From: Galerina marginata
Lineage: Eukaryota; Basidiomycota; Agaricomycetes; Agaricales; Galerinaceae
Length of the DNA stretch: 64,000 bases
Reading direction: 5' to 3'
Assembly: GCA_023014335.1 (NCBI GenBank)
Contig: JAECYW010000010.1
Coordinates: 2,294,001-2,358,000 of the forward strand
Shown here: positions 1 to 10,254 of the stretch, piece after piece
How the letters are laid out: every line of letters starts with the position of its first letter
Numbering within the stretch: the stretch's first letter is position 1
Made by a program: the position numbers and the translations under genes
The notes under the pieces: model-generated
The model's input: the letters and a program-made list of their open reading frames with translations, nothing else
Database searches by the model: none
Told to the model about the DNA's origin: nothing

Positions 1-2147
1 GAGTCTCGGAGAGGTGGCCACATTTAGTGCGCAGTTGCTCAACATTGTGTTTTCACTGCACTGGCAAGACTCGGACTATTTGAATCGTGTAGACTCTGAA
101 TCAGACTCGGAGGATGAACGATATATGCACGTCTCACCGGATGTGTATTGCTCGTGGACGGCGCTGAAAGTAAAATTAATGCGGTGCTTGTTGAGAGTCC
201 ACGCAAGAGAGTAAGAGATTTTCTTTATTAATTTTTGGTGAAGAAACTGATCGTCTTTCCAATTAGTTCTAGGCGGCCATTCCTGTTTTTGGGTCACTGG
301 CTCCTTAGGTCACGACTTGACATGAACTCATTCGTCGACGCGGCTGTGTATGTCCATTCTTCTCTTCTTGAATACCTTCTTAACCTTTATCCAACAGCAT
401 TTCTGATCAACGATCTTCCTGGACCTCCTCACAAATGCAAAGCGACGTCACCCGTTATCATAGGGAATTCGTACCGCCACCGCAACTGTCAATCCTCAAA
501 AACATTCCGTTTGCTATTTCGTTCGAGGTGCGAGTTGCCATCTTCCAGCACTTGGTCGTGAACGATAAGGCGTCGCACGGCTCCTCTGAGCGGCTCAATG
601 CCTTTGGGCACGATCAAAGGTCGAGAGTGAAAATCCGTCGCGGCGTGTTAGCTCGAGATGGCTTTGATAGGCTTGATAGAGTTGATTTGAAGGCGCCTCT
701 GCAGATAGTTATTACTGACGAATTCGGGCAAGAGGAGTGAGTCATAAAATCATTTTTCGGGTTAAAAAATTGATTTTGACTTACGGTCGTTGATGGTGTC
801 AGGGATGGTAGCGGTCAATTTAAAGAATTCTTTACGTTGTTCTTGCCGCAAGTCCTTCACACGTCTTCTGGTCTGTGGTTGAGAACTAAGAGGGGAGAGT
901 GGTATCCGACTTTCCATGGGTCTGCCTCTGAAGGTGCCTTTTCGTCGTATTTTGATCTCGCAGATAAATTCTTACCGTCATTTTAGGTCACATCTTAGAC
1001 TGGTACTGGTTCATTGGACGTATGATTGGCAAAGCAATGTATGACGGAATTTTGGTTGGGGTCACATTTGCGAATTTCTTTCTATCCAAGGTAAGCTCAC
1101 GCTGTATACGTTAGGATTCGCACCTACAAAAGAGACCAGTGGCTAGGCAGGAGAAGCTATTTCGATGACCTCACTTCACTGGATCCGGGCCTACACAGTC
1201 GCCTTCTTTCCCTCAAACACTCCAGGAAGATGGACGATCTCGTGTTGTATTTCACTATTGCTACGGAGCGTGAGCCTGTTTTTTTAAATAAATGAATCCA
1301 TCCGTTTGATACAGCTCATTAGAATCTGGAGTCGCAAAAACGGTGGACCTCATTCCAAATGGCAGAGAAATTGTCGTCACCATGGAAAACAGGCTACGAT
1401 ACATCAACCTTTCTACTCGTTACCGCCTGAATGTGCAGTTAAAGCGCCAAAGTGAGGCGTTCCTTGAAGGCATGTCGCAATTGATTCAGCCGAAATGGTT
1501 GAAGTATGTTCTGTAGGCTATAACCTCCTTCGGATCGTGTACTAATGGGAATGCAATGACAGGATGTTTAATCCGCGAGAACTCCAGACCCTCGTTGGGG
1601 GTACCTTTGCGCCGACTGACTTGGACGATCTCTGCCGCCATACAACTTATGGGGGAATTTACCATAACCGGCACGAGACAATAATTTATTTTTGGCGGGT
1701 AGGTCTTCTATTTAGACCCAGGTCCCGAAGTTCTGGTTGCGATAACTGACGTCAATTAGGTTGTTAATTCCTTCCACCAATGGCAAAAACATACTTTGCT
1801 GCGGTTCGTGACGAGCTGCAGTCGTTCACATGCACTGTAAGCGGTGCTTTGTGCTGATGTCTGTTATCGCAATCTTAGTGCTACTTTACTCCAGCGGATT
1901 CAAAGAACTTGTCCCAAATTTCTCAATATGCGATGATGGACCAGATGAAGATCGGTTGCCTACTTCCAGTACATCCGTCAATCTTCTCAAAGTGAGGGAC
2001 AATTTTTTCTTATTCTTTTCTTCATGTCACGTTGAGCTAACGCACCGCTTTCTTGCGGCTTAGCTTCCAATCTATAAAAGCGAGCGTCAACTGCGCGAAA
2101 TGTTGTTGCAGGCCGTTACTTCCAGAGCCGGCTTTGATTCATCTTGA
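1..2147 (+). CDS. HECT-1: UBE3C/Hul5-like HECT E3 ubiquitin ligase, 3' part, catalytic Cys replaced by Ser
   Basis: This is the C-terminal part of a HECT E3 ligase, the class that takes ubiquitin from an E2 onto a catalytic cysteine and passes it to substrate. The gene is cut by the window start; the first visible exon is open from base 1. Exons are joined by short GT-AG introns. Conserved blocks in order are PFLFLGHWL (about 280), IPFAISFEVRVAIFQHL (about 505-560), FKEFF (about 820), ILDWYWFIGRMIGKAM (about 990), FDDLTSLDP (about 1165), MFNPRELQ (about 1565), GFKELVPNFS (about 1900) and the active-site loop LPTSSTSVNLLK (1956-1994). The expected active-site Cys, present in the two other copies, is Ser (TCC at 1974-1976). 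The ORF otherwise looks intact to the TGA at 2145-2147, so a catalytically dead but expressed paralogue is possible. Family assignment is by motif recognition. Confidence 0.85.
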
Positions 2148-5100
2148 ACTTGTGCAGTGTAATCCTTTCCTTTCTCTTCATTGACGTACGTTCTGGAAAT
2201 ATTACCTGCGTGGTGCTCATTAAAATAACCAATGCAACTCCACTGTACCTACCTCATTTCCCTACATAAAGCACATCAAGACAAATTCTTTAACGCGACG
2301 AATGTGTAGTGCGCTGTGCACTCGGAGGACGGTATTCTTTCCATTCGCTTCTTTTCATTCGCATTTAGAAAACGATCTCTCATCAAGTGTTGATGGTAGT
2401 TCAACTTTTGTTTTTTCGATTGTAATATCCAACAACCCTTTCCTTGTAAGTCCTCTCCCTCCCGCTTCCGGAGGTCCTCGTGGAAGTCCACCGCAGATTT
2501 TGCTTTTCACCGTTGACCGTGTTCCCAATTATAATGTAATTCAATTAACCCCAAGTTTTTTTGCTCCATTTAAGACTTCCTTCTAACATATATGCCTCAA
2601 AAGTGCCATCATGGCTGACGTGCTTTACGAATTATTCCTTCTCTCAATCATTCTAATGAGCAAAGTCGCGGCGATGGTTATTGAATTTGAGTTCGAGCAA
2701 CTAAATTAACCGAATTCGACGACGTTGGGTTTCTTCAAGCCGCTGTACTTGGACATAAATCTGGAGTTCAGATTGGAATTAGAAATGTAATGGTAAATTA
2801 CCTTGGAATGTTTAAATTTGAAGGCTCCGTGAATTTGTGAACAGTGGCGCGTCGCGTCGTCGTGTCAATCACGTGTGGCTTGTTGGTATCAATTTTCAAT
2901 TCTGATTCCTTTCTTCCGGCTCCATTCTCGAGTCTCCGTGTCCATTTCCTCTATGGATGATTGTCTTTCCGTGATATCAGTCTCCAGGATGTCGGATTTC
3001 CTTGTAACCTCTATTCTCTGGCGACACTCGACCTCTTGAAGCTCCCGACGACTCAAGCCAGTGGTCATGATACGTACTCTTTTTCGGGTGCCGTTTCTCC
3101 TTGCCTGGCTCCTGGCTCCTCTGGATCTCTTGCAGGTGGTGGTGCAATTTATAGTGTAAGGCGAGCGAACAAGCTTCTTAAACACGAACCCTTTGCTTAT
3201 CTTTTTCAAGAACCATAGCTTGTACGTGAGAAGCCACCTTTTCGCTCTTGGAAGTTTTCTGTCGATACAAAACCCACATACGACCTCCCATCGTCGTTAG
3301 TATTGCAGCATGGGTCCGTTAGTGGAGCAACAAGGCGACTGCGTACGTGCCTTTTAGTGTGTTAGTTCTTCTGCAATCGAATCTAAACGAAGTTTGTTGT
3401 TCAACTTGTTGTCTAGCTCGCTGTTGTTTTGCCTCGTTCCAGGATCTGCATCCCCTCGATTCCTCCTCCGAGAAACTCTGTCACATAACTACAGTACTAG
3501 ATCGCCGTATCAACCACTCCTTTGACTGCCGTACCAAGCAAGATCGTTCATTCCCGAAACTTAACGCAAGAGCAAACTCAAAAGCCCGCCTTGGGCGCTG
3601 CTTTCGGCGTGTTGGTTGTTTTGGTCCGCTTCAGGTCGATTCGGGAAGGATGCCTTCCAATTTGGCTCGAACCTCACTTACAGGCGCAGTTACCGTCGTC
3701 AACCATCGCCCGCCTCTTGCCCTCCTCCGCTCGATTCACGGCGAAAGCTAGAGCGAATCGCTTACCTGGAACGTTGTCGCCACCCCTGCTGCTGCCGCCT
3801 TCCCTCCACATCAAGCCCGGCCCAGCCTATGCTGCCCAACCGCGGAACCTAAACCCTAAGGTAGACTCCAAAACCCTCTCCGTGGTCTGAGGCTTGAGCT
3901 TGATTCGTCACCTGGCTGAGTTTGGCTCCATGCCTCAAGCTGGATCTGCGCCATCCGTTTGCTTGATCCTGCCCACCTCTGGTCCATACGCCTCTCTGCT
4001 CCGCAGGAAGAAATCCGAAGAATCCAGGATTTCCAAGTCCTGTATTCCTATTGACTCATCCGTCGCGTTCAGACCTCTCCTGCTGGCGCAGCCTTCTTCC
4101 CTCTGTCCATCCCTACCCCGGGGGCGGGTTGTACGACCGTTCTCCCTGGGATATGAACTGGCATAGTATAACAATGCGCCGCGGGAGAGTTTTCGTTTGA
4201 GGGTCGGTGTATGGGAGAGGCAAAGGGGGGGTAGTTCGTACCGATGTTACTGGCGCGCTGTTTGTACCGGCATGCTGTTGGTACTGGTGCGCTATTGATC
4301 CTGCCGGCAGGAGGGTAAGTTCACGAGCGTCCATGATCGAGAGGAGGAGGAGAACGGCTTTTAGACTTTCTTGCGTCGACAACTTGCCCGTCCCCACCCC
4401 GGTTTTATGGCATTCGTATAGTCATCGACAGCTCAAGGGCGGCGGAAGCAGCTCAATGAGAGGTTTGAAGCATGCTCGCGGGTGTATAGGGAAACGGTCC
4501 GGCACGGTGCAGGTACCATGGGCAGGAGATTTAGGATGCATTCAAACACGAAAATTGAAATCGATGATATGCCAGTCTCGACTTCGCCACATCCACGCTT
4601 TGCTGGGATGTCGATCGATTATCCAGCTGTAGACCTCGGTTCAAGCTCAAACCCAGTGGCAGCCGATTCCTCCCTCCTGCTCCAAGGCACTGTCCGCCCC
4701 ACCATTCAAATTAGAACAGGGTACTTTGGTGCCTGAACGATCGAATAGGCACGTACCTTTTGACTTCGGTGTACTCTACATTCAAAGCTGAACGAGGTTT
4801 GTCGTTCTGCAGCTCGTGCTGGCGTTATCTATCTCCATTCCAAGAGCCGCGCTACTTTGACACCTCTTTGAGCCCTCGCGTAGTAAATTTGCCATCATTA
4901 TCGCGCTGCACTCCATTCCTAGTCGGACAGCATACTTCGAGCTCGACGTACACCATCGTCATCCCCCCCCCTGTATCTACGCCATTCCTGCTCCACTAAT
5001 CGATGATCTGGCGGCAGGCCTGGTAACCTTCGAGCCATCGTTCCTCGTTTCAGTCTCATTGGCCTCTCAGTCAAGGCCCGATTCTGGAGGAGTCTCTTCG

Positions 5101-6037
5101 GAGGTTTATCAAATTCCCCATGCCTCGAACGCCTATCTGATTCCGCGCCTGGTTCCATTTGATGGTCAACTTAAGATTTATACCGTGTACGGTTGCTCCT
5201 CCTCGTCACAACAGCTGGTAAGTCTGCATCAACTGCACATATTCTACGGTAAAGTTCGATTGCCATCAATATCTCAATACTAATGCATAAGCGTTCCAAG
5301 GAACCTAATTAACGACTATTGGTTGGTGAAGTTGGTGAACAAGTTGAAATATACGAATAAGGTTTGTCGACCCCTCCTTTCATTTCAGGTTCCATGATTC
5401 GTTTCAGTTCGTTAAATTGTAGACTCGCTTAATGACACGAAATTCGACAGCCTTGGTGCTGACCGATTGTCGTGGATCGTGGTACTTAAGCCTTTTTGTC
5501 CGATACTTATTAGAACAGCTAAAGACGCGTCTTGTTGTTCAGGAGCTGCACCGCTTACGAGCAATCTATCGATGCCCTAGGCCTTCGAGTGGCTTCCGAG
5601 TGGTAAGCGTCCCCTTTGCTCCAACTTCACCAACATCGGTTGATATTATTCGTTAGTCCAGGCTAAATTGTTGATGAGACCGTTCGAGTTTGAAGTGAAA
5701 ATCGTTCTCAGATGTTATTAACTTTTCTCATTCAATGAAATCAACTCTTTCCTTGGCGTTTACGGATCATATCAAAGAAATGCCCTTGACAATATTATTC
5801 AGACAAGAAACGCGCCAAAAAGATTTTCCGCTTTCCTGACTCAAAATAAAACATCAGCTCTCGCCGATATGATAAAATTAGACGACATGCGCTTGTGCTA
5901 ACGTAACAACTCGTCTGACCGCTCGACAGGGAATGCGCATCAGCAGTTGTCCATTTCTTATCTTTGATCAATACCATCATCTCCCATCCAGCAGTGACTC
6001 GACAACTGAGACCTCTGGCGAGAAAATTGGCAGAAAC
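2148..6037. other. Spacer between HECT-1 and HECT-2 with a conserved leader and a palindromic motif
   Basis: I see no convincing protein gene in these 3.9 kb; the open frames are short and are not conserved in the matching spacers downstream. Two structures recur in other copies of the array. The first is a leader segment at about 2840-3430, which includes a CACGTG box (2871-2876), a pyrimidine-rich stretch and a putative intron (GTACGT donor at 3343, AG at 3415-3416, followed by CTCGCTGTTG). Its relatives are at about 29500-29637 plus 47389-47790, and at 63440-63990. The second is a CGTACGACC palindrome at 4121-4139, followed 60 bp later by GCGGGAGAGTTTTCGT. Likely roles are promoter, 5' leader of the next HECT gene, or a non-coding transcript; none is proven. 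Confidence 0.55.
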
Positions 6038-8426
6038 ATGTCTCATTACTACTCAGCCTCCTGGTATGCACAATATCACGAGAAGAATCGGCTACAGAAG
6101 GCTGTAAAAATCCAGACCTGGTGGAGGCGCATGTTGGTGGTCAGGGCGGCGAAGAAATCCCTCAGGAAGATTTTGGAGGGCGATATAACAGGTTTGACTG
6201 GGCTGAGGTGCCTTGTGTTGATTGGGGTGGACGATGACGTGCTCGGGATATGGACAAGGGCGATGGTGCAGCTTGGACCAGGTGTGTCGAAACGATTCGG
6301 TACTTAAGTTTATTCAAATTTACATTGACATTAATAGAAGCAATTCTGGCTCAGGCGCTGGGGAAAAATAGTGCAAGTTGGTTGGTGCTTATGCGGAAAG
6401 CAGCCTTCTTGCTTTGTCAATCTTTAGCGCACGCACCTGAGTAACAATTTTATTCCTTGGCTCGTAAGAGTACTGACTCTATTTCACAGATCGTCGAATG
6501 CCTCATCGTACCTGGACATTCTGATGCTTTTATTGTCGAATGAACGTGCAGTAACCGTATCAGGTTCTCAAGGAAGTGCTTTTTGCCAGGCGATTACAGC
6601 GTATCTCATGAAGAAGCAGTTTCACGGACTTCTCAGAGAATCGATCTTAAAATTAGTACTTTATTCCCATTTCCCACACACAATGCACTTTCTAATTATA
6701 TTTTTTGTTCGCAGCCAATTGTGAACTCGAAAAGCCTACCGTCATTCCTTGACTTATGCATGCTCCCGCTGTCGACCTACCCAGAAAATTCACCTCAATT
6801 TGCCCGAATATATGTCGAAAATTTCTTCCGTATATTGAGCATTCCCTTACTCCCAAAGCAACTGCCAATTGACAACCAATCCCCGTTCATCTCATACTTC
6901 TTATTGACCAACCTGGATAAACTCATGGATCAGATCAGCCGCAGTGGTTACTACCTTTCCAACAAAGTCGCGATGGACCTTGCTGCAAATCTATTTACTT
7001 TTCTTTCCCCGCACTACGAAAGGCTTTCTACAGCAGCCTTTGCTTCCTACCTTCAGATTTCAGTCACGCTGATCAATAGATTCAATATCTATGCTCGGTA
7101 CCCAGCTTCCCCATCCGGATCAAGTAACCAGGCGGAATCTGAAAGAAACCCTGTCAATCATGATACAAATTCTAGCAATGGCCACACAGACTACGAGGAC
7201 CCACAGGTAGAAGAAGACAGATCTCCCACCATTTTGGAAATTACTAACGAGTCAGCAAAGTGGATACAAAAAATTGCCACCGCACAGCACATAACGAATT
7301 TGCTCAACTACACACAATCACAAGCCATCCTTTTGCCTGACTTAGCGGCGTACCTGTTTGTCGTGACAGCGAAGCGGCCGTCTTCTCGAGTGGAAATACG
7401 GAATGTTGTTCTCGCAAACTCGAGTGGCCGGCTTGTTGGAGATCTGTATCGCGAGATTGTGAGGCATTTGCCGTTGGGGCAGGAAGAAAGTTCAAAGAAT
7501 ATTTACAGTGCGTTTCTAACTCGGATCTTTGCATTCAAGCATTCAGTGCTTTTCTGGTTTCAGAGTCAGCTATCTCCGCACACTGGCGTTCCATCATCCT
7601 TCTTGCCGACTTGTATTCCCTAGCGCTTGAAACCATGGATGACGATGAGTTCTTTGGTGAAGCGCCTGGGAGTCATGGGCGTAACCCACTAACACTGGAA
7701 GAGGTGGCCGCATTCAGCGTCCAGCTGCTCAATATTGTATTTTCGCTGTACTGGTGGTACTCAGAAAGGAAATCCGATTCCGATGACTCAGAGGAGAACG
7801 AAATCTCTGATCACGTCTCACTGGGTGTGTATTGCTCGTGGACGGCGGTCAGGGAGAAGTTACTGCGGTGCTTATCGGGAATTCATATGAGAGAGTAGCT
7901 GCTTTTCTATCTATTTTGGTGCTGAATTTAATCAAGCTTTTATTCAGCTGTAGGCAGCCCTTCCTAATTTTGGGTCACTGGCTCATTGGGTCACAACTTG
8001 GTATGAACTCTTTCATCGAGGCAGCCATGTACGTCTATCAGTTCCTCTTTGTTTATCTTCCTAACATATTGTCCGGGGTGACGTGCACATTCAACAGTAT
8101 CCAAGAACAGCGTTCTTCTGTGACTTGCTCTTCCCAAACGCCAAGACGAATCACTGATGACCAGTGGAACTCCATGCGGCTGCGTCTTTCCATTCTCAAA
8201 CATATTCCGTTTGCCATTCCGTTTGAGACGCGCGTTTCCATCTTCCAGCACTTAATCGCAAACAATAGGGTGTTGCACCGCTCCACTAAGCGGCTCAATG
8301 CCTTCGGGCATGATCAAAGGCAGAAGGTGAAGATCCGTCGGGACGCGGTAGCTAGAGACGGATATGAGAGGTTTTTCGCGGTTGATCGGAACGCACCACT
8401 TGAGGTAGTTATGGTTGATCAATTCG
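6038..8426 (+). pseudogene. HECT-2, 5' part: UBE3C/Hul5-like HECT E3 ligase interrupted by the KDZ transposon
   Basis: The start ATG (6038) opens a protein with an IQ-like helix (KAVKIQTWWRR, near residues 20-30), as in UBE3C-type ligases, where IQ motifs bind calmodulin-like partners. By splice signals and frame the exons are 6038-6299, 6338-6440, 6490-6655, 6715-7507, 7564-7894, 7954-8028 and 8098-8426. The middle region is helical and includes an acidic, Asn/Ser-rich linker (about 7110-7220). The HECT N-lobe begins with IPFAIPFETRVSIFQHL (about 8205-8255). The reading frame runs straight into the KDZ terminal repeat after FDQFG-equivalent codons (8420-8426, the target duplication). The gene resumes at 27728. 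Without the 19.3 kb insert and one 7-bp repeat the frame is continuous, so the insertion is recent or the locus decayed little afterwards. Confidence 0.85.
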
Positions 8427-8589
8427 CACATAGGGAAGCTACATTGTAGCGAATGTATCGGTCCATTGAACGTTTACAATGTGCCGACTGTATCGAGGTC
8501 AATGAATTCAATGAACGGTCACCTACCACATAAACGGCTTCGGCGCAACCAGACGGGCCCGTTCGGCCTCAAAACTGGGGCCGCTCGGC
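8427..8589 (+). repeat. KDZ left terminal inverted repeat (163 bp)
   Basis: This segment matches the reverse complement of 27558-27720 with a single T/C difference that I can see, in the GAGGTCAATG/GAGGCCAATG stretch. It is the presumed transposase-binding end. The outermost bases are CACATAGGGAAGC. Confidence 0.95.
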
Positions 8590-9187
8590 TTTCTTTTTGG
8601 CTCGGCCTCGGAAATTCAAATTGGAGATGGTCCACTTCCGTCTCACGGCATGTACTGTAGAATATAGTGGCACTGTAATTGCGTTTATTTAACAAATTAT
8701 AATCAAAAACAGAACAGTGGAAAGCTCAAGCGACAGCTGAGATTGGCGGACGGCGCCGGCATTGAATTCGGGCTTAGAGATTAATATACACAGGAAAACA
8801 TTAAAAAGCTTGATTAAGATGTAATATTTCCAGGAAAGCATAATGGAAGCAGTAGAAGCAAAAGCAGCAGCCAGTGGTGCTGGGAGCGGCTTCGGCGACA
8901 TCCCTCAAACAATCTTGAAACCCGCTGCAGTATTATTAGGACGTCTGAGGCATCCAAACTATTACCTCTGTAATAGGATCTCAACGGAGGATTAAGATTG
9001 TTGAGATGAAACAGCCAGAGATACACAAAAAGGACATCATCTGATGCCGTGTACGGCGACGGCCAGGAAAAATATTGAAGCCGACGGCATCGGCGTCATT
9101 ACATTTCACTGAGTCTTAAGAGTATATTTTGAAAAGAACGACATAACTACGGATATGCTCATCTACAACTTGATTCAGGAATCATTG
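8590..9187. other. KDZ left subterminal region, non-coding
   Basis: No gene is visible. The stretch holds scattered GCCGAY/RTCGGC hexamers (for example about 8750-8765, 8885-8900 and 9043-9095) like those throughout the element. It lies between the left terminal repeat and the 3' end of the first companion gene, so it probably provides that gene's 3' UTR and possible transposase-binding sites. Confidence 0.5.
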
Positions 9188-10014
9188 TTAAAGGTCCGTG
9201 GCTGTTCCTCGATTAACGCCGCGTTCCTTGTCGCCCAGAGCCGAAAAATCGGCGTCGACGGCGTTGTCGTTGTGCCGAGTATCGGAGACCTTGGAATGCA
9301 TGGTTGCTAATTGTTTTTGGAAGCGTAGAAGGGCGTCGCTCGTACGAGTTGTGAGATGTGCGAAGGCCTTACGCGCTTTTTCTTCGGTGCTTAATTTTTC
9401 GGCTTCGGCGAGATAAAGCCGATGGGCTGCATCCTTATACGACAGTCCTAGTGTGTCCCTGAGTACTAAAATATCGGAATGGAGGCCAAGGAGCTCCCGT
9501 TCGGTGAAAGTCTGGGGTTACTAGGTGAATGATGCATGCATGCAGGTGCCGAGAGGTCAAACATACCGGATCGGCAGGAAGAGTTATTGCCTCGGCACCC
9601 AGGTGGGGCACGGGGATACCTTCCGAAAAATTAGCCGCCTAAACCAGAATTAAAAACTGATCAGTACACTACCCAAAGAAATCATATCTTTGTTAGGAGA
9701 GACCACGAAGGGAAGAACTATGATCGGCATCGGCGAAATTCAATGCCGAGTAAAAAGGAGATGTCACCGATGGCATTCCTTATGAACTTGGGGACGGATA
9801 CAGTGGAAAATATTAAAAAAATACTCACCCCACCGGGCTCCTTATTAATGTCTCGATCATGGCGTTTGGTGTACCGTTGGAAGGCCAGGTGAGTGGCAGG
9901 AACCAAGAAGTCCGGCACAATGTAGTTGTGCCCGTCAGAGGTGATGATAGACACAAAACCCCCTGGCAAATTGGAAGCAACAGAAGGAGTAGACGGCCCA
10001 GTGTAATTCTCCAT
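9188..10014 (-). CDS. KDZ companion gene A: 193-residue conserved protein, three exons
   Basis: I reconstructed this gene from splice sites; no single open frame shows it. The exons on the minus strand are 10014-9829, 9638-9567 and 9511-9188, all in phase 0, giving 62 + 24 + 107 residues and a TAA stop. The first exon reads NLPGGFVSIITSDGHNYIVP and the last contains ELLGLHSDILVLRDTLGLSY followed by a charged helix (AAHRLYLAEAEKL), probably a coiled coil. The first intron (about 190 bp) is longer than the others in the element and could hide a small exon. I associate this kind of protein with KDZ elements of mushrooms, but its function is unknown to me. It is transcribed divergently from companion gene B, about 240 bp away. 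Confidence 0.7.
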
Positions 10015-10254
10015 TAAATTGATACAGGATGGTGCAAAGGAGAGGAATAGATAAGGACTACTTGTCAGATTACGCCGAGATAACATCACAAAGGCGTGAG
10101 ACTTAATTGACAAAATCACGTGCATGTTCGTTTTGCCCGTTGATCCATTTCCCTCTCTTCTTTCTTCATCTTTTCGTTCAACTCCAACCTTGCCGACGCC
10201 GTCAACACCATTTGCCGAATCTCTTCCAACCTTCCCTTACCCTATTCACTCGCA
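10015..10254. promoter_or_regulatory. Divergent promoter region between KDZ companion genes A and B
   Basis: This 240-bp gap separates the ATG of companion A (minus, 10014) from the ATG of companion B (plus, 10255). It has pyrimidine-rich stretches typical of fungal start regions (about 10135-10250). No specific operator was identified. Confidence 0.5.

Noticed and set aside
3347..3890. Overlapping open frames of up to 134 codons in the first spacer
   Set aside because: They are not conserved in frame in the matching spacer near 47750-48280, so a protein gene is unlikely.
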